The notes under the pieces are model-generated. The model ran no database searches, was not told where the DNA came from, and saw only the letters and a program-made list of their open reading frames with translations. Below, one piece after another: positions 19,389 through 31,800 of a stretch of 64,000 bases of DNA (position 1 is the stretch's first letter; each line of letters opens with the position of its first letter). This stretch comes from Balanoglossus misakiensis. Its lineage: Eukaryota; Hemichordata. A program made the position numbers and the translations under genes. The stretch spans positions 2,666,001 to 2,730,000 of the forward strand of contig CM082580.2 of NCBI GenBank assembly GCA_040954595.2, read 5' to 3'.

Positions 19389-22300
19389 ATGTACCTGGCA
19401 AGTCTCGTTTTTATATTGCTATATTGTGCTTATATTGCTATGTCGGTACAAGGTAAGTGTAGAAAAGACACATGGACTAAAATCTAACCTTCGACGGTGT
19501 TTTTGTCAATGTGTGATATTTCTGTGGCCTTTATCCTTACTAAATCTATTAGCGTGCAGTTTAGGTAGATCTTATATATATTTTCTGTGTTAATATAGGA
19601 TATTTTAAACTGAAGCTGACATTGTCTTTATTTTTGTTCCAAAAATTTTATAAAACAGCTCGAGAAATTGCTCTTAAATTTATTATGAACGTATGAAGGC
19701 ATGCATGTCTCTTTAATGCACTTTAAAATCATTGCACAGTTAACAATATTCGAGTATTTTTTCATTCGTGGTATTAAAATTAATTTTGAGAATGCGCTTA
19801 TGTGTCCTACTTATTTTCTTGTTACTTGTCAATATTATTGTAACCAACATATTGTATTTGGGAGCAATTTTGCGCAAAAACTCCTATTTCAAGAAATCCC
19901 TTGTCTGACTGCCTTGTGATTTGGTTTATAGGGTCATGCCGAAATAGTCGTGGAAATATTGTACTTGCGATCAGTTCTTCCTGATTTGTGGTCAAAAACT
20001 AAAAAATGGCTTGCCGAAATTTTGTTTGAGGATCCTTGGGTATTCGTATCATGAGTAAACAAATAACTATAGTCAATCCCATGTCTATAACGTAAGCAAA
20101 CCTGGCTTATTTGCAAATAAATTTGCCTCGTGTGTAAAACAGTTTGTAATAAGTCTTCTCTTGGCTGTCCTAAACAGCTTATAGTTAACAACATCGCATA
20201 CCTCATACATCTGTTATATTCTATTTCTTTTTGTCAGGATGCGATGAGAGATACAGACTGAGAAATGGAGAGGCAGTTCGAGTTAGTTCTCCAAACCATC
20301 CAGATGATGATCACGACATCATTCTTGAGTGTACTTGGACCCTGACCAATACTGATGGTGGACTAATAATAGTCTGTTTCAGTCATTTCCAGTTGGTCTC
20401 GCAAAATGACTCCATTTCACTTTTAGACGAGGCAAATGAAAACACTTCCGAACAAGTTCACAGATATACACACGCTAATAGGCGTAGTGTCCCACCCATC
20501 TTTGTATCGTTAGGTGATGTCGCTGGGATAATTTGGACAACAAGTGAGCAAAATACTGGATCATTTCATGCGACTGTAACTGCAGTGGAAAGTGAGTATC
20601 AAGAGTTTCATTTCAATAATCTCTCAATTGAAGAGCAACAACAACAATGACGGTGTCAAAATGTTTTTTTTTTTTTTTTTTTTTGAATATCTTATCGTCA
20701 TCGTCACCGTCATTATTTGGGTTGGGAGATCGAGATTCCTGTGTCAATACCGCTATTAATAATGCACATTTCAAATGGAAAATTGTCGCCGATCTCCATG
20801 TTACGTCTACAAAGAAAACCCAGGTGACTTTTATGAAAACAAATCTCCTCACATATGTAGCAAAGGTTTTGAGGGCTATCATTTATCTGAAAATTTGTTC
20901 CCAGAGGCTTATGATGCGTCAGTGTAGAGGGTGGTATACCGGTAGGCCAAGCACACATACTTGCATGAGTGTCATAGTAAAGTCATCCAATGATTGTTTT
21001 TTTATATAAATTTGTGTACAAAAACACTCAATGTTGGCCTGAAGGTTACACCTATATTAAAATCTACTAGATTGAATGGCCAAATATTTTTTCACATAAG
21101 CATATCTAATAGTTTGTGTAATGTTCTCATTTGTACAATATAAATATTCTTCATCAGTGACGTGCGTTAAATCTCAACGTTCAGATATGTCCAGGGCACT
21201 ATGCTCGCTGCTTTAATTTCGTACCGTCATTTCTATACATTTCTACCCAATACACTTGTGCATTATATTTCTTATGTAGGTTCCATCTCTGTGGACGCAT
21301 GTCCAGTTGTATCAGGTGTAAGTATTAAACCAGACTGCTGAAAGGAATTCTTTTTAAAATGCAACATAAGAGCTCAGTTTGAGTCAAGTGCAGCGCCCCC
21401 AATGGGCAAGGAACGAGTAAGCTTCAGAACAAGCTCTCCTGACGAGCGAATGAGGGCGTGGTTCAAACGAATATAGTGTTTATTTACCATTCAAAGTTTA
21501 GATCAAGACAATAAATATTTGTCAATATATATCCGTATATATATGACGTAGACTTGCCCTCTCGTCATTAGAATATTCAGATTTCAGGTAATCATATTTT
21601 TAAGGACTCTGACAGTAAAACAAAATTGGAAAAATATGATAAATAATATGAAAACTCTGATAAATATTTATATTTGGTTTAAATTTACTGTACGACTATC
21701 TTGGAACTTTTATAGACTTTCAAAAGTCAAAATGAACTAACAAATGCTTCATTGTGTCATTTCTGAACTCCGCCAGGTGCTTGAACCATTTCATCTAGCA
21801 TCTGCTATGATCAAGGAACTAATGGATCTAAACCTGCCTTTAGATGCAAGTCGGAACATAGCTAAAGGCAAGCGATTTCACATTTCTGACAAAAATTAGA
21901 CGTTCCAGTTCACGATGTCCAGACGCTGGAAACTTTGCAATGAACATATATTTGAACATCATGTGTTAGACTAATGTTGAAGTGATGCCCGAATATAATC
22001 TATATATGTAATGAACAACGGACAATTGGGAAATGCATATTACTCATTCTGCCTCTCAGTTTCAATTTCAAATCTTACAGAAATCCTGATACTTCTGGAT
22101 GAAGGCATTGTGACTCTTCCGTCGGCGGCCGATAATGAAACAACAGACGCGGTGACCAAGTTCCTTCTAAACGCAACTGATTCCCTCGCGAAGTCTGTTC
22201 TACGTGGGATGGAACCCGGCAGTGGGCCAGTTATCATACATTCAGAATTCTTTCAATTGCATTTGGAAAGCGATTCTGTGGTGCATCTTACCAACACCTC

Positions 22301-22432
22301 TTTATTACTCCGAGGCGGTAATGGTGTGAAATTTCCACCGGCAGAGAAGATGTTCTCCAATTTAACCTCTGGAGCAATTGTTAACAGGATTGTAAGAGTC
22401 TAACCCTTGTTGTTGAACATGAGATGTTATCG

Positions 22433-22465
<33 letters not shown>

Positions 22466-24012
22466 TTGCTTAAACACACTCTGTAAACGCATGCCAATGA
22501 AGTTTATAATACATTATCGCCCATAGGTTAGTGTTTTTAACAGAAGTTTGCTTCTTCAAGACTACAATGGACGGAACAAATTTCCAAGAAAATTTGTGTT
22601 GAGCTTGTCGTTTACTGATAGAGACGGCAGAGAGTTAGAAGGTATTATATTATCATCACAATATTGCTTTCTAATATATTGTATGAGTTGGAATCGGATA
22701 AAATCTAACATTGAACGATTTGTATGAACTCTACATAACTTGGTTTGTCTGTAAATATGGCTATGCAATATATATTTTCTTTTCAGCATAAAAGTTATTC
22801 TCTATTCACTCTTCCAGTGAAAGATACTAAAGAAGACATTGAAATTACATTTGCTAGTGAAGCACCTGAGCCAGAAACCGTCTCATTGATCGAAGGTGTG
22901 TACACTGAAGTCCATGACGTCACATATTTTGGATTAAATGTCGAGGTAGAGGTAGGTGAACGGAAATAAAACTAGTGAAATCAATTCTGATTATGTATAC
23001 TGCTTGTGCTATCGGCGAGCCAATACTAACAGATGTTAGCATTAAAGTGTTTATATTTCTCACAAAATTAATATTCATTCTATATATTCTATCGTCGCAG
23101 ATAGCATGGTTGTTCCAACCATTTATCATTAAGTTTGAAAATTGCAAACCTCTGTACGGAAATACAACAGTGTACATCTTCAATGAACTTACGGCTTACT
23201 CTGACAAATACGTTGGATACCAGTTCGCTGTTGATATGGAATTTGCAGGAAATGTTTCCACAGTGTTCATCCCAGAATACTATTTCTTAAGAACTGGAGA
23301 ATATTACTTCACATTTACCATTCCCCACAGTAAGTGTCCATGTTTAACATTTACCTTACACTGCACTGAAGTATTGTACACATTTGTTGTTTAAAGCACA
23401 TTTAATAGCTTGTGCGTTGTCATGCATCACTTAAATTTACAAGTTCAAACCTATTTTTTGTATCAGAACCTATCATATCAATTCATGTAGTAAGAAAGTC
23501 TGAACTACTAGGCCAAAATGCATGAGTCTACATCCGGGGTTTTAAGAGTCGACGTCACCACCACGTCAAAAAGAATACAACTTCTTTGAGGTACCCTAAC
23601 TTCTTTCTATTCTTTCCATTTTGTAGAGCAAGATATCCAGTTTGCATACACTGTCATACAAACTAGGTGTGATTATCTGAATATCCAGACTGACAGCTGG
23701 GAAAGTGACGGTTGCCAGGTATGCACAATGGTTCCTCAAAAAATAATTTGGATTTATCAGAATCAATTTTGAAATTTGAACGTAACCAAATTCAATGCAT
23801 CCTTTAGATATGACACAACTCAAACAGTAGGCAGGAGAAATTTGAGAACCTGTAATTCTTTGTCATATTACTCACAGAAAAGTTCCAACTTTTCAGCATT
23901 TATTTTAAATCCGTAGATTTCACCATTATCAAACGTCACCTCCACTGTGTGTCTGTGTAACCACCTGACGACATTTACATCCGGAATGGCGACAACAATG
24001 ATATTACCCTAG
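19389..24012 (+). CDS. CUB-GAIN/GPS secreted protein, copy 2 (nine exons)
   Basis: Predicted exons: 19389-19452, 20238-20591, 21280-21317, 21777-21867, 22081-22391, 22787-22951, 23101-23329, 23627-23718, 23917-24012; 480 codons, 479 residues, no break. Residues 1-21 are a signal peptide (one Tyr codon fewer than other copies). CUB spans about 22-139 (SPNHP, ECTWTL, VCFSHFQL). A linker (140-182) leads into the GAIN domain (183-479). Residues 464-466 are HLT, the GPS cleavage triad, and the four GPS cysteines and Trp are present. Only 14 residues follow before TAG. Seven or so sequons support secretion. The CUB segment at 20432-20527 (ANENTSEQVHRY and on) is unlike other copies. Intron 4 has a GC donor. 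The ligand is unknown; the family link is to polycystin-1/REJ-type GPS regions by the GCxVxPLS..T.CLCNHLT pattern. Confidence 0.8.
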
Positions 24013-24227
24013 AAAACGATTGGTTACATTCTAACCCATGATGCATTGTGATTTCCAACATGGCGTTGAACCAGTTGGTCCCTCTACATAATGCAGAGTG
24101 ACCACATGAGGGCGATATGAACAGAATTTCATTTTTATCAGAGGAATCCGATGGATTTTTGGCCACTTAGGCCTCCAGAGTTATTTATCATGCTTCATTC
24201 GTCCTTACCATATTCACACAAATTATA

Positions 24228-25078
24228 ATATGTAACAGGTTTGACCTGAGTGCGAGCGCAGCAAGCTTTCGTGTAGTATACTAGTATTCACATTGTTGTC
24301 AACACTCCACTTTCCACATGCATGCTTCGTCAACTTTCTCTTGGTCAACTGAAAGATTTGCAATACTTGCCCCCATAGATACAGGGCGCACTTTTCGAAC
24401 TCGTAGGTATATAGAGATATACATTCTATTTCCCATAATCCCTCATTCTCGTACACGCGCTATCTAAAGTGCTCACTACGCTTCGGCCGCTCGTGCTGCG
24501 CTCGCTATTATTGGAAATAGAATGTATATCTATGGGGGCATCCATTAATTTTGATCTCTTCCTTAAAACGTAAAACCAATGTCCTTATTCATCGCAAATC
24601 CTACTCAGAAATGTACACCGTCCACAAGACCATCAATCAATCATTCTGGGCACTTTCTGGGCCGTTTTCGAGAGCCCGACGGTCGGCGCCATATTGAATC
24701 ACGCGAAATCTTAATCACGCAAAATCACGCGAGACTTCGAAATTACTTTACGCATGTAAGGGGCCACCACCAACAACATTTATTCTTGATGAGCCTAAAC
24801 GTTTAACCACAACAAAACTACCACAAGGACCTTGTGAGAATGAAACACACCGATCAAAGATAATCTGAAGCTAATAATGAAACCCACCGATCAAAGATAA
24901 TCTGAAGCTATCAGAGAATGGAACGTCTTAAATTTGGCAAAGTATTGCAAAGCCTTCAGTTGACCATCAGAAAGTTGATGAAGCATGCATGTGGAAAGTG
25001 GAGTGTTGACAATAATGTGAATATATACATGATAGCTTGCTGCGCTCGCACTCAGGTCAAACCTGTTACATATTATTA
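24228..25078. mobile_element. Foldback element (inverted dimer) at unit 2/3 junction
   Basis: The ends are inverted: ATATGTAACAGGTTTGACCT at the left and AGGTCAAACCTGTTACATAT at the right, with GAGTGCGAGCGCAGCAAGCT continuing inward. Compared with the monomers at 41994-43228, this copy is a head-to-head pair: a shortened direct arm up to about 24480, then a nearly full arm in reverse. An inner inverted pair (CCCCCATAGAT and ATCTATGGGGG) flanks the centre. No coding region is recognised. Confidence 0.8.
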
Positions 25079-25512
25079 TATCATGCTACCGTCTGCAATT
25101 CTGATTGGACGGGAGCTCAATCCAGCGATGCTAAAATACTCATAATGCACTGCTGGCAGTGGTAAAACGGGCCCCTGAACTAGCATACGGCTGCAAAAAT
25201 GTGCGGTTAAACCACAGTCGCGCGTGTTTAAACCAAATAAATAAAACAAAAATACTGTTGAATTAACGGACGTTTTATTTTGGAACTGCTCTGTGGAAAT
25301 ATTTGTCACTTTGCCACGCGCGATGCCCGTCTTGTCACTTTTTGTCGTCTGCTTCATGTTTAATGCTCGATCCCGGCTGGATCCCGGCCGCTCGTGTTTA
25401 CATTCATCGTCGCCATGTTGGTTCACGATCGTAATTTCTCTTTCTGACGCCGTTTCGGTAAGAAAATGACACTGATATCATGCCACAAAAACAATTGTTG
25501 ATATAATATAAT
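25079..25512. other. Unassigned junction sequence
   Basis: About 430 bases between the foldback element and a hairpin, not found in the other units. It includes a 116-codon antisense frame without a recognisable domain. I see no gene, RNA or transposon signature beyond its position between repeats. Confidence 0.4.
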
Positions 25513-25639
25513 AGCAATAAAACACCCCAGCCATGGTATACCACTCGATTTTGACCAGTTCAAAATATACGCTCGTGCGTATATGTCGTGAACTGGTCAA
25601 AATCTCGTGGTATACCATGGCTGGGGGTGTTTTATTGCT
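25513..25639. repeat. Long near-perfect hairpin before unit 3
   Basis: The arms AGCAATAAAACACCCC... and ...GGGGTGTTTTATTGCT are complementary almost to the centre (inner ends TATACGC and GCGTATA), 127 nt in all. It could be a foldback MITE or a recombination product. It directly precedes the point where unit 3 resumes (25648). Confidence 0.85.
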
Positions 25640-27375
25640 TAAATTATATCATAGTGTCATTTAGGCCCAACCACCATCATCACTATTCTCTGCCGAGTCT
25701 TTGGAATATATGCCATGAGTAATTTATTCAGATACATTGAATTCGTTATTCACAAATGTGTAAATCATTATTCGATTGATTTTTTTGTCAACTTTATACA
25801 AAGGAAAACTGTGATTAATTTTCAATTCGAAAAATTGTTGGATTCCAGATTGAAATACAATCATTATTATGTTGGTTTTTTATGTATCTCGTGGTTGTTA
25901 ATGTTAGATTTCTATTTCAAATTAAATCAATATGTTTGCATATTTACACACTCAACTCAATAGTAATTTTAGTAGCCTAGTAGCCTATTGTTGTTCATTC
26001 TTGTATTTTTACAGTCACACATATACATAAAGCTACCCATTTCAAGTATACCTTACATTTTGTCATTTTGAAAGCTTTGTATAATTAAATACTTGCATGT
26101 TATCCTTCTTTTAAAAAAAGTGGAAACCTACGGATGAAAATATCAGGGGCTAGTTTATATCCTCGGTGTTGTTTGTTGCGAGTTTCAATTGTTAAACATT
26201 TTAAATGAACGACTCATATTGTATCAAATTCAAAATTCAAAATGGCCGCAAATCAATGTGTTAACTGTAAGGAGAAAAAATAAAGTGGTAATTTTCACGA
26301 AGACAAAGTAGTGAATGAATTATTTTCTTCTTTGTTTCCAAAAAGACTTCTCATAAACCTTAATATTGCAAAGAATTAAAAGGTTTGGATGACTATTATT
26401 TTTTTAAAAGCAAGAAACAAACAAAAACAGAAAATTATTCCAAGGTGACATTTGCACATTTGTCAATGATAGGTACAGTTCACAGTCTCGTGGGAATTGA
26501 AATGTAAATACACCACGATTGGGCCTGTGACATAGGGGATCGTCGTGTGGTACAGTTGAATGTAAAGTCGGTTCTTTTGATGTCAAATTATTTGGCTTCT
26601 CTTTGTGAGTGTAATGAAAGACTACAAAAATTTGGGACAATTCACCCGGCTTCATCAAATATTACACTATGAATTTAGATCTTAGCATGGCACCAATCAT
26701 TTCCCGAGGGCAAACTATTCTGCTATCCCAGGCGTGTCCGCTACACTTTTAAATTCAATGGCTCAGTATAAGTGTGTCTTTCCTTTTTAACTTGTAGGCC
26801 TATTCAAAAGTTCAATAGTCATTACTCCGTGGGGAGTATGAGTCTTTCTTTAGGAGAAGCTTTGAGTTCTCTTTATGTTCTGACAGTTGGTAAACGTTGT
26901 CTCAATGCTCCTCACCCATACCGGTACAGTTCGATTAAAGCCCTGTTGGATTCTAGCTAGTTTCCACTTCATGCTACGGAGGCAAATAATATTATTAGTT
27001 TATGATTTTACGGGTAATTAAACTGACAACTCATTTTACTAAATCGTATTATCACGGTATATTCATGACATTTTGGTGTTTTAAAGTTGTGCGTGTCGTT
27101 GTATTTCGAATAACAAAATCTCTTTCTTCTTTTCTCTTAACAAATTGTTTAAAATTAGCTACACAATCGTCTCAGTGCGTTGTACATAGCCCGAAAAAGT
27201 AAATTAATAAGTAAATAGCTGGATAAAATAATTAAACAAAAAACTACAATCACACACACATTACACATAAAACTGAGGTTGTTTCTTTGTAACTGCTACA
27301 ATGTACGTCATTGCATAATTGTGGTTGTCACTTTGTATGACACTGTAGTGTAACTGCTACAATGTATATCATTGC

Positions 27376-28178
27376 TAAACAAACAATCTTGACCGTTTAG
27401 GCCGTCACACCTGGGCAACGTCTGTGAAACATATTTTATTTTCATATGGGTTCGGGCATGCCTGGATTTCCCAGGAAATAGGCAATAAGCATTTGTTCCT
27501 TTCAGCATTTGAGACAAGAATTTCAGATATTTTGAAGCAACAATGGAAGTCACATTGTTCGTCCAAAACCAAACTCCGTACATACACACTTTTTAAATCA
27601 TTGTTACACCCTGAAAAGTATCTCAATGTCAACTGTACACGAAATGTCAAACAAATTCTTGCATGTTTTCGCTGTTCTGCCCTTCCTCTTGCAATAGAGG
27701 AGGGAAGACATCAGAACGTGGACGTTTCAGAGAGACACTGTAGGCTATGCTCTGGTGAACAAATAGAAGACGAGTATCACTTTCTACTTGTTTGTCCCTT
27801 ATATGATAATCTTAGAAAACAATATATTGGTGACATTAAGAATCCTCACTTCCAAATGTTTGTAAATTTCATGAGTGCATCAGAATCCACCAAGATACTT
27901 TCGCTATGTAATTATGTTTACAATGCTTTTAAATTTAGAGAAACTGTGTTAAAAAAACCATCAATCCATACAATACTGTTAAGTTCCTCAGTTTGTATCC
28001 TGAGTATGTAATTCCACACATCTGCTGGTTGATGTTGTCACTTGTACTATTTGAGTACATGTATTATTTAATTCTTTTTTGTACAATCTTCTGGTTACCT
28101 TTATACCCCCTTGCTTATGGGCTGGAGGCCTTGAAAAGCAATAAACGTGCACTATTGTGCACCTGAACCGAACTGAAC
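27376..28178 (+). mobile_element. 5'-truncated LINE fragment
   Basis: An 803-bp insertion flanked by the 11-bp direct repeat TATATCATTGC (27365-27375 and 28179-28189). It holds the C-terminus of a LINE ORF2 in one frame (to 28011) with a Cys/His motif (RLCSGEQIEDEYHFLLVC), then a 3' tail with GGAGGCCTTGAAAAGCAATA close to that of the 5750-9912 LINE. The reverse transcriptase and everything upstream are absent, as usual after incomplete reverse transcription. Confidence 0.9.
27424..28011 (+). pseudogene. LINE ORF2 C-terminal remnant
   Basis: About 195 codons of the region after the reverse transcriptase in an APE-type LINE. HAWISQEIGNKHLFLSAF and KTKLRTYTLFKS align in style with the end of the ORF2 at 5952. 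The Cys-x2-Cys...His...Cys motif is a putative zinc-binding segment common at LINE ORF2 ends. Without the endonuclease and polymerase it has no function of its own. Confidence 0.85.
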
Positions 28179-28269
28179 TATATCATTGCATCATTGTGGT
28201 TGTTACTGTGCATTAGCTGAAGTATAACTGTAAAATCATTGCAACCAAAATGTATTGTTACTTTATATC

Positions 28270-28450
28270 TGTAAAGCAATGTCACTGGTTAAAAGATGAC
28301 TGGATGACTTTGATTGTGTAGGCTATAACACTGACGTTTATTCACTAGAGAGCAGCCATGATGAACAAGGGTTGATGGGTAATACAATGCTTGAATAAAG
28401 TTCACCACTGATGGCGCTATGCTGGAATCAATGTACTTAAGAATATAACA
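28270..28450 (-). repeat. 3' LTR of the gypsy element
   Basis: 181 bp, starts TGTTATATTC and ends GCTTTACA on the minus strand. Matches 32936-33116 base for base as far as I can read. Confidence 0.95.
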
Positions 28451-28460
28451 TCCCTTCTTG
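28451..28460 (-). other. Polypurine tract
   Basis: On the minus strand CAAGAAGGGA lies directly before the 3' LTR, the expected site for plus-strand priming. Confidence 0.75.
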
Positions 28461-28738
28461 TTTAAAGTTGAATATCAAGCAACAATTAACTGGTGATAAG
28501 TGTTCATGAAATGTTCGAGTGAGATCTGCATGCAACACTATCTGTTTTAAGAGTCTGATTGTTCGAAGCCGTCAATGAAAAGTCCTGTTAAGAAGTTGAC
28601 GGGAATGTCTCAAAACTGTTTCAACCTCACTGATAACTAGACAAAAGAGGATATTTGAACTCTACAAACTGAACTCTGTTAAACTGCAAAACTCGAGAAA
28701 ATGCAAAAGTCACTGTTGCAACAAATTTCTCTCTCTCT

Positions 28739-28769
<31 letters not shown>

Positions 28770-28800
28770 CTATTGCCGAGCATAGTCTATTGGTAATTTA

Positions 28801-31800
28801 CTAGTCAGTTACAAAGTCATTGTATTTTGAAGGCATCTGTATTTTCCTTCTAGGTCTGGGGGTTTGTAGGACAGGTTCTTCAGGTTCCTTATCTGCCGTG
28901 TCTTCTTGGTGGCCAGGACTTGATTGCTGAGTGGTTTCCGGCTGAGGTCTCAGGTGTATTCTGTTCCTTCTCAGCTGGCTTCCTCCTTCTGTTTCGACTA
29001 TGTAGGAGCGAGGTGTACTGGCTGTGCTTATAATCTTGGCAGGGGTCCATGTCTTTTTGATGGGACTCTGGACGTTGACCTTTTGACCTTCATACAGCTC
29101 CGGTAATGCTCTGGCATGTTGATTGTAGTGATGAATTTGTGTATCTTGGTATGATTTAAGGTGTTGATGGATTTCTTCGCGGTTCATCGGTGGTGTTATC
29201 TTCGTTGGAAGTGTGGTTTTGTATCTCCTGCCGTTTAGTAATTCAGCTGGTGACGCTATGTTAGTACTGAGTGGCGTTGCCCGTAGCGACAGCATTGCTA
29301 TGTTGGGGTCTTCTCCAGTTCCCTTGCATTTGTTGAGTATCTTCTCAACCGTCTGGATGTGGCGTTCTATGAAACCATGGCCTTTTGGGTAATATGGCGA
29401 TGAGGTTTTGATTTTGAAACCGTATTGTTCAGCGAAAGCCCGGTATTCTCTGGCAGTGAATTGTGAGCCGTTGTCACAGATGAGGACTTCTGGAATGCCC
29501 TGTTCTGAGAATAGGATTTTGCTAACTCTCAGTATTGTGCTCGCTCGCAAGTTTTCCAGTTTTCTTATGAACGGGAATTTCGAGTAGTAGTCTGCGATGA
29601 TGAGGTGCCACGTGTCATTTGTGTAGAACAGATCAGCTCCTACAGTGTGCCATGGTCTTGGAGGGATTTCTGTGGGGATCATGGGCTCTTTTTGTTGCGA
29701 GTTCTGGAATCTCTGGCATGCATCACACGTTGCGACTGCTTGTTCTATGTCTTTGTAGATCCCTGGCCAATATACGCATGATTTGGCCCGAAGTTTGCAC
29801 TTTTCCATTCCTAAGTGCCCTTGGTGGATTTGGTGCAGTATGTCCTGTCTCATGCTTGTGGGGATTAGTAGCCGACTGCCCACTAGAAGTATGCCGTTCT
29901 CCACTGATATGTCATCGCGAATTGTCCAGTATTCACGTATGGCTAGTTGTATTTTCTTTATACTATCAGGCCAACCATGCAGTATTTGCTGTGTCAGTAT
30001 TTGGAGTTTGGCATCTTTTGCGGTCTCTTCTCTGATTTGTGTCAGTTTGACTGGGGTGACGTTTGTCAGGTGGTGGATCTTTACCTCCATTTCTGGTATT
30101 TCTTTCTTGTCATGTGGTGATAATCGTGATAGTGCATCAGCTATTACCATTTGTCTGCCCGGCCTGTATACTATGTCAAAGTCATATGGCTGTAAGCGAA
30201 GTAACATACGCTGTAGACGTGGTGGTGCTTGGGTCAGGTTTTTCTTGTGTATTTGTTCTAGTGGACGGTGGTCACTCACAACCTGGAATTTTCGGGCATA
30301 CAGGTATGTGTGGAATTTCTCACAGCCATATACTACTGCTAATAGCTCTCGTTCAATGTTTGCATATCTGCTTTCGGCAGGTGTCAGGGCCTTTGATGCG
30401 AAGGCAATTGGACGGTTGTCCTGTATCAGTACGGTTCCTATTCCTATGCCAGATGAGTCAACTTCTAAGGTTACTGGCTTCTTCTGGTCATAGTATTTCA
30501 GTGTTGTGTCTGCACTGATTAGGCATTTGATTGCGTTGAATCGCATGGTGTGTGATTCAGTCCACCTGAACTTTACATCTTCATGGAGGAGCTCCCTCAA
30601 TGGAGCAGTGTGTTCTGCCAGTTTGGGGATGTATGGACCCATGTAGTTTACTAGCCCAAGAAAGGTACGAAGCTCTTTCTTATCACTCGGTGGTCGCATC
30701 ATCTCAATGGCTTGAACTTTCTCTGGATTCGGCTTGACTCCTTTTTCTGTGTACAGGTTTCCAAAGAAACTGCACTCGGTGACTTTTATTTTGCATTTGT
30801 CTTTGTTCAGCTTGATTCCTGCCTGTCTTGTTTTCTCCATGGCTTCATGGAGGTGAAGGTCATGGTTCTCTTCATCATAACCGTATACTTGGACATCATC
30901 TGTTATTCCGATGGCTCCGCTGCAGTCACGATATGCTTCATCTATCTTGTACTGGAATATGTCCTGGCTCATATTGAGGCCAAATGGCATGCGCAGGAAC
31001 CGGTAGCGACCGAATGGGGTGTTGAAAGTGGTGAGCAGTGATGACTGTTCGTTCAACTTGACGTTCCAGTACCCGTTTTTGGCATCGAGTTTGCTGAATA
31101 GTTTTGCACCAGATAGCTTAGGAGTAATCTCCTCTAAGGTCGGTGTTGGGTGGTGTTCCCTCTTGATAGCCCTGTTCAGGTCTTTTGGGTCTAGGCACAA
31201 TCGCAGTCTGCCATTGTCCTTTTCTCGGATCACTAGTGAGTTAACCCAGTCTGTTGGTTGGGTCACTTTGGTGATTATTTCTTTTTCTTCCATTTCTTTG
31301 AGTTCTACTTTAAGTCTATCTCTTAATTCTAGAGGTACTCGACGAGCTGCATGTATTACTGGTGTTATCTCTGGGTCTAGCGTGATATTGTATGTATAGT
31401 CTGTGAAACATCCAACAATGTCATCAAAGCAGTCAGGATACATTTCCATTAAATGTTCTTTGTTTTGTATTGGTGGTCGGTCTTTCAACGGTGTTGTGCT
31501 TTTGATGTAGTTGGGACGTGCTTCCTTTTGCTGATTGACTGGATTTGTCATATGTTTGGGTTGTTGGTGCTGACTGGCAGGCTCTGGTTGTTCTCTTGTG
31601 ACTGTGTAGTGTAGTGATATCAGGCTCAGTGCTTGGCATGCTTTCAAACCGAGTATGGCTGGACCAGGCTCATCAGTTACGTAGAAAATGCAGTTAAATT
31701 TCCTTCCTCTGTGTTGGCAAGGAATTGTTACTGTTCCTAGTTGCTTGATCTTCGATCCACCATACGCTGTTAGGATTACCCTGGAATCCTGTAGTTCTCC

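Larger units (their letters stand above)
13116..24226 (+). repeat. Tandem unit 2 of the CUB-GAIN gene array
   Basis: Repeats unit 1 in the same orientation, starting ACCATATTCACAC. It contains the spacer 13116-19388 with a hAT-like element, a Harbinger-like MITE remnant and a hairpin insert, then gene copy 2. It ends at CACACAAATTAT (24226), where a foldback element interrupts the usual junction with unit 3. Confidence 0.9.

Noticed and set aside
20700-21000. Open frames on both strands in intron 2 (also 38047, 48067, 58380), one with several cysteines
   Set aside because: The segment is no better conserved than the rest of the intron, and both strands look equally open. No domain was recognised.
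29619-31399. Several + strand frames of 100-236 codons
   Set aside because: They are antisense shadows of the gypsy Gag-Pol frame.
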